From: Dactylosporangium siamense
GTDB taxonomy: Bacteria > Actinomycetota > Actinomycetes > Mycobacteriales > Micromonosporaceae
Direction: 5' to 3'
Length of the DNA: 64,000 bases
NCBI RefSeq assembly: GCF_016862795.1
Contig: NZ_BONQ01000122.1
Coordinates: 1 to 64,000, forward strand
The notes beneath the pieces are model-generated. The model worked only from the letters and a program-made list of their open reading frames with translations. It had not been told where the DNA came from and made no database searches. Shown piece after piece: positions 60,451 to 64,000 of the stretch (positions are counted from its first letter, which is position 1; the number at the start of each line of letters is the position of its first letter). Both the position numbers and the translations under genes were made by a program.

Positions 60451-61635
60451 ATGGGGATCTTCGGCAGCCGGGAGGACCGCTTCGCCCGGCAAGTGCTGAC
60501 CGCACTGCGCGACGCCGGGGTCGCCGACGCCCGCTATGACCGCGACCAGTTCGCCATCCACGTGCGGCACCCCACCGGCGGCGGGTCCCCGTCGATCGCG
60601 TACCTCGGCAACATCTTCCGCGAGTGCCGCGACGCCGGCCGGGAGGAGCGGCGGGAGCGCATCGCCCGCTACCTGTCCGCGGTCGTCTTCCCCTCGGGCG
60701 CTCCCGAGACGTGGGACGAGGTCGCGCCGCTGCTGCGGCCCCTGCTGCGGGCGGTGACGTTCGGGCTGGGGGTGCCCGCGGGGTCCCCGTCGCTGGTGCG
60801 CCGCCCGGCACTGCCGATGCTCGACGAGGTCGTCGCGGTCGACCAGCCGACGTCGATGATGTACGTGACGACCCGGCAGCTCGAGCAGTGGGGCGTGCCG
60901 GCGTCCCTGGTCCACGACCGCGCGCGCCGCAACCTGCCGTGGTCGCCCACCACGCCGGCCCCGAAGCCGGCCCCGAGGCCCGCCGCGGGGGCCGGCGCGG
61001 CGGTCATCCGGTTGGTGGACGACGGCGACGCGTACTGCGCCTCGCACCTGCTCCTGCCCGGTTGGCTGGCCGCGCAGGCGGGCCGGGTCGGCGGCCCACC
61101 GGTCGCGTTCGTGCCCGACACCACGGGGCTGCTCCTGGCCGCCTCCTCCGACGGCATCGCAGCGCTGTTCGGCGCGGTCGAGCAGGAGTACCGCGACGCG
61201 GCCCGGCCGATCTCGACGATGGCCTACACGGTCGACGCCGCCGGCGCGGTCGTGCCCTACGAGGCGCCGGCGGGCCATCCGCTGCATGCCGTGGTGCACC
61301 GCTCGGAGGTCCTCATGGCCGCCGCCGAGTACGGCACCCAGGCGGCACACCTGGGCACCGACACCGACACGGACCCGTTCGCCGCGACACTCACCGTCGC
61401 CGAACGCCCGGACCGCTCGGTGTTCTCCCTCGCCACCTGGACCGAGGGCGTCGACACGCTGCTGCCCCGGGCCGACTACGTGTCGTTCGGGTCGTTCCTG
61501 GTCACCTGGGACACCCTCACCCGCGAGGTCGACCTGGACCCGGAGCCGGGCCTGGCCCCGGAGCGGTTCCGCCTGCGCGGCTGGCCCCACCCGGGCGTGG
61601 TCGCCCGGCTGCGCGCGGCCGCCGTCACGCCGTGA
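60451..61635 (+). CDS. DUF1444-like conserved hypothetical protein
   Basis: A 394-residue soluble protein. The N-terminal part (FARQVLTALRDAGVADARYD, then YLGNIFRECRD) and the C-terminal part (LLPRADYVSFGSFLVTWDTL) resemble the DUF1444 type of uncharacterised proteins. A proline/alanine linker lies near residues 168-180. It is divergent from the thiamine enzyme gene by 63 bases. Function unknown. Confidence 0.7.
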   Translation: MGIFGSREDRFARQVLTALRDAGVADARYDRDQFAIHVRHPTGGGSPSIAYLGNIFRECRDAGREERRERIARYLSAVVFPSGAPETWDEVAPLLRPLLRAVTFGLGVPAGSPSLVRRPALPMLDEVVAVDQPTSMMYVTTRQLEQWGVPASLVHDRARRNLPWSPTTPAPKPAPRPAAGAGAAVIRLVDDGDAYCASHLLLPGWLAAQAGRVGGPPVAFVPDTTGLLLAASSDGIAALFGAVEQEYRDAARPISTMAYTVDAAGAVVPYEAPAGHPLHAVVHRSEVLMAAAEYGTQAAHLGTDTDTDPFAATLTVAERPDRSVFSLATWTEGVDTLLPRADYVSFGSFLVTWDTLTREVDLDPEPGLAPERFRLRGWPHPGVVARLRAAAVTP

Positions 61636-62401
61636 GCGCCGCGATCCCGCGCCGCACCTCGGGGTCGTACGCGTCCGGGTGGGCCCTCGCCGGGCGCATG
61701 CCGTCGAAGAACCCGCCGGTGCCGCCCTGCTCCACGATCAGCCGCAGCGTCGCCTCGCCGCCTTCCCGCACCGTCGACAGCGGCGCGGCGCCGTAGTCGC
61801 GAACCATCTGGGTGTCCATGAACGTCGCCGGGTGCAGGCAGTTGACGCTGACTCCGCGGCCGTCCAGCTCGTCGGCCAGGGCGAAACTCCAGGCGGCCAG
61901 GGCGAGCTTCGACCTGCGGTACGCGGTGATCCCGTCGTAGTCCCGCACCAGCTCGACATCGGCGAAGTCGATCGGCTCCTGTCCGAGCGACCCGACGTTG
62001 ACGACCTTGGCGGGCGCGTTGGCGGCGAGGGTCGGCAGCAGCGCCCTGGTCAGCCGCACCGGGGCGAGGAAGTTGACGGCCCAGCGCAGCTCGTGCCCGT
62101 CGGCGGTCTCCTCCCGGGGGCCACCCGGCTCCCCGAAGCCGACGCCGGCGTTGTTGACCAGGACCGTCAGGTCGCCCCGGGCACCGACGGCGGCGGCGAG
62201 GCGGTCGACGTCGGCCAGGCTCGCGAGGTCGGCCACGAAGCCCTCGGCGGTTCCTCCGGCGGCCCGGACCTCGTCGACGCCGCGGTCGACCTTGCCGGCG
62301 TCCCGCCCGTGCAGCAGCACGGTGAGGCCCGCCTGCCCGAGCCGCGGCGCCAGCCACCGCCCCAGTCCCGAGGTCGCCCCGGTCAGCAGCACAGCAGTCA
62401 T
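61625..62401 (-). CDS. short-chain dehydrogenase/reductase
   Basis: A 258-residue SDR. The cofactor motif is LLTGATSGLGRWLA, VLVNNAGVG marks strand 4, Ser is in NVGSLGQ and Tyr-Lys in AYRRSKLALAAW. A C-terminal lid follows after LHPATFMDTQMV. It resembles retinol-dehydrogenase-like SDRs. The 3' end overlaps the convergent DUF1444-like gene by 11 bases. Confidence 0.86.
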   Translation of the reverse strand: MTAVLLTGATSGLGRWLAPRLGQAGLTVLLHGRDAGKVDRGVDEVRAAGGTAEGFVADLASLADVDRLAAAVGARGDLTVLVNNAGVGFGEPGGPREETADGHELRWAVNFLAPVRLTRALLPTLAANAPAKVVNVGSLGQEPIDFADVELVRDYDGITAYRRSKLALAAWSFALADELDGRGVSVNCLHPATFMDTQMVRDYGAAPLSTVREGGEATLRLIVEQGGTGGFFDGMRPARAHPDAYDPEVRRGIAALTA

Positions 62402-62501
62402 GCCTCGACCGTACCCAGCCCGGGCCCGCTTCCCACGATCCGGGAGGGACCGTGCACCGATGCCCACCCGAAGCAGACCGGATCATGGGGTTGGAACGCG
62501 G

Positions 62502-62532
62502 CGGCCCCGCCGGCGGGAAGCCGGCGGGGCCG
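62502..62532 (-). terminator. strong hairpin terminator after the FKBP-like gene
   Basis: Perfect 13-base arms CGGCCCCGCCGGC and GCCGGCGGGGCCG enclose the loop GGGAA. It lies 26 bases beyond the FKBP-like stop on the minus strand. No long T-run follows. Confidence 0.8.
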
Positions 62533-62558
62533 TCATGGCGTGCTGTGCGGGTGCGGGG

Positions 62559-63590
62559 TCAGCCGCCGAAGCCGGCGGGCAGGCCGCCCGCGTCGGCGTC
62601 CTTCGCGTCGAGGATGTCGAAGATGAAGCGCAGCGTGCCGCGCGGCGCGCCCTGGGGCGGATCCTCGCCGTAGGCGTTCGGGATGTCGAACTGCACGCGG
62701 GTGCCGACCTTCAGGCCGACCATGCCCTCGTCCAGCGGCAGGAGGAGCTTCTGCTCCTTGCCGAGCTGCTTCTGGCCGACCGGGGTCTCGAACGTCTTCT
62801 TGTCCGTCCAGGACGCCGCGAACACCTTGCCGTCGGTCATCGTCGCGCCGACGTAGTTGACCACGACCGTCTGGCCGGCCTTGACGGTCTTGCAGTCGCC
62901 CTTGATGAGCACCTTCGTCCGGAGCGCCTTGATGTCATTGGGGTCGGCGTCGATCTTCGGCTCGGTGGCCAGGGCCTTGTCCATGCCGCCGAGCAGCGGC
63001 GGGAACGCGTTGGGGTCGCCCACCGGCTTGCACTTGACCTTGTTCTTCTCGGCCCGGTCGCCGAAGTACCAGATGCCGGCGAACGCGCCGCCGACGGCCA
63101 GCACGAGGATGAGCGTGCCGGCGATCGCCTGGCCGGTGCGGCGGCGGCGGGCCGCCTTGGCGGCGGCGATCCGCGCGGCGGCGCGCTTCTCCGCCTTCGA
63201 CAGCGGCGCGACGACCTTCGCGTTCTTGCCCTTGGCGGCCTTGGAGGTCTCGGCCTCCTGGACGGCGTCCTCCTCGTCGCCGGCCGCGTCACCGGAGTCG
63301 TCACCGGCATCGTCAGCGTCGGCGGCGGCCTCCGGGTCGTCGGCCGTCTCGGCCTCGGCGTCCGCGTCCTCAGCCGTCTCGGCGTCCGCGTCCTCAGCCG
63401 CCTCGGCGGCCTCGACCTCGGACGTGGCGGCGTCGTCGTCCTTCTTGCCCAGCGACACCGTCTCCGCTGGGGTTGTTTCGTCGCTTTCCGCATCCACAGT
63501 GGTCGGTTCGACCTCGGTGTCCGGGGTCGCCTTTGGCGCAGTGGCCTTGGTCGACCTCGCAGTGCGGCGGCTTCTGCCCCGATCGCTCAC
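62559..63590 (-). CDS. membrane-anchored FKBP-like peptidyl-prolyl isomerase
   Basis: A 343-residue protein. Residues 1-130 are a highly acidic, repetitive cytosolic region rich in Glu, Asp and Ala. A basic stretch (AEKRAAARIAAAKAARRRR) and one TM helix (QAIAGTLILVLAVGGAFAG) follow. The extracellular domain is FKBP-like (VVVNYVGATMTDGKVFAASW; DEGMVGLKVGTRVQFDIP; AYGEDPPQGAP). The active-site Val-Ile-x-Gly-Trp is replaced by LLLPLDEG and Asp-Ser-Ser by Ala-Ala-Ser, so isomerase activity may be low. A chaperone role at the cell surface is plausible. Confidence 0.82.
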   Translation of the reverse strand: MSDRGRSRRTARSTKATAPKATPDTEVEPTTVDAESDETTPAETVSLGKKDDDAATSEVEAAEAAEDADAETAEDADAEAETADDPEAAADADDAGDDSGDAAGDEEDAVQEAETSKAAKGKNAKVVAPLSKAEKRAAARIAAAKAARRRRTGQAIAGTLILVLAVGGAFAGIWYFGDRAEKNKVKCKPVGDPNAFPPLLGGMDKALATEPKIDADPNDIKALRTKVLIKGDCKTVKAGQTVVVNYVGATMTDGKVFAASWTDKKTFETPVGQKQLGKEQKLLLPLDEGMVGLKVGTRVQFDIPNAYGEDPPQGAPRGTLRFIFDILDAKDADAGGLPAGFGG

Positions 63591-63624
63591 AGTTGGAAGA
63601 CTCCCCTGCTGGACGGACCCGATA

Positions 63625-63651
63625 CTGGCGGACCTGAGTTTTGTTCGCCAG
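63625..63651. promoter_or_regulatory. inverted repeat upstream of malate synthase
   Basis: CTGGCGGAC and GTTCGCCAG (8 of 9 complementary) are separated by nine bases, 65 bases before the malate synthase ATG and 35 bases before the divergent FKBP-like gene. It is a candidate operator for either gene. Confidence 0.4.
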
Positions 63652-63715
63652 AGCTTCCCATATCACACGCGCCGCGACACGCCCCGGGTGGCAGCGCAGC
63701 CGATAGGGTCATGAC

Positions 63716-64000
63716 ATGGGCACTGTTCAGGGCGTCGAGATTACCGGACCGGTTGACGGCCGCTTCGCTGAGATACTGACTGAAGAAGCTCAGAGTTTCC
63801 TGGCAGACCTGCACCGGGCGTTCGACGCCCGGCGGCTGGAGCTGCTCGAGGCCCGTAAGGAACGCGAGGCGGAGCTCGCCGCCGGCGGGACGCTGGGGTT
63901 CCTGCCCGAGACGCGAAACATCCGCGAGGGCGACTGGCGGGTGGCCGAGCCGGCGCCGGGACTGATCGACCGGCGGGTGGAGATCACCGGGCCGACCGAC
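63716..64000 (+). CDS. aceB: malate synthase A, N-terminal part
   Basis: The first 95 residues are visible before the window ends. They match malate synthase A: VEITGPVDGRFAEILTEEA, then FLADLHRAFDARRLELL, GFLPETRNIREGDWRVA and DRRVEITGPTD. The enzyme joins glyoxylate and acetyl-CoA to malate. ATG 63716 opens the family N-terminus; an ATG at 63711 is out of frame. It may use glyoxylate made by purine breakdown as well as by the glyoxylate shunt. Confidence 0.88.
   Translation, partial: MGTVQGVEITGPVDGRFAEILTEEAQSFLADLHRAFDARRLELLEARKEREAELAAGGTLGFLPETRNIREGDWRVAEPAPGLIDRRVEITGPTD

Noticed and set aside
1-64000. tRNA, rRNA, insertion sequences, prophage, toxin-antitoxin or biosynthetic gene cluster
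   Set aside because: No tRNA T-arm with matching acceptor stem, no transposase or integrase motif, no phage structural genes and no PKS, NRPS or RiPP enzymes were recognised by reading; short tRNA-like words such as GGTTCGGG lack cloverleaf context.

Overview
The window is high-GC, densely packed actinobacterial DNA. GTG and TTG starts, ATGA/GTGA translational overlaps, an AfsR/SARP regulator, a Tat-type signal peptide, an ABC sugar importer with no local ATPase, and family content seen in filamentous actinomycetes all fit. Micromonosporaceae (Actinoplanes or Dactylosporangium type) is my best guess from general resemblance; no rRNA or tRNA is present to confirm it.

Layout. 1-3043: truncated SARP/NB-ARC/TPR regulator with a pentapeptide-repeat insert beside its P-loop, divergent from a winged-helix methyltransferase. 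4284-6211: membrane ferric-reductase-like flavocytochrome plus an exported FMN-binding protein with a flavinylation motif, probably one extracytoplasmic electron-transfer unit. 6225-9619: acetyltransferase, SDR, then two broken genes side by side (internally deleted M19 dipeptidase, frameshifted PhoD-type phosphatase). 9657-20267: the most coherent block, a ten-gene minus-strand purine-catabolism operon (uraD, uraH, urate oxidase, three xanthine dehydrogenase subunits with a cyclic deaminase between them, a DUF6986 lyase-fold protein, allantoinase, allantoicase) followed by a flavin reductase. A palindrome lies just upstream of its first gene. The operon should take guanine or xanthine to ureidoglycolate and urea.

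20409-34888: AAA ATPase, acetyltransferase, repeat-containing hypothetical protein, MFS/MarR pair with palindromic operators, methyltransferases, a two-component system flanked by two small exported proteins, LysR, a CTP-synthase-tail-like protein and two phosphoesterase-fold enzymes. 34889-46771: stand-alone maltokinase-cap protein, acetyltransferases, membrane protein, amidase, lipase, luciferase-like oxidoreductase, exported vWA/Calx-beta protein, chemoreceptor and a TerF-like vWA protein.

46783-55446: a carbohydrate locus. A minus-strand operon (binding protein, two permeases, DUF5107/TPR protein, perhaps a 54-residue ORF) is divergent from a secreted lichenase-type GH16 enzyme. A DeoR regulator and gluconokinase follow. 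The shared intergenic region carries repeated TTGCAA-like motifs. 55533-64000: SDRs, acetyltransferase, small membrane proteins, a thiamine-diphosphate enzyme, an FKBP-like anchored protein and the start of malate synthase, which could consume glyoxylate from purine breakdown.

No prophage, insertion sequence, CRISPR array or biosynthetic assembly line was seen. The less ordinary signals are the pentapeptide insert, the broken gene pair, several tandem repeats and long inverted repeats, and two candidate small proteins. All functions are inferred from reading sequence against known families; no database search was run.
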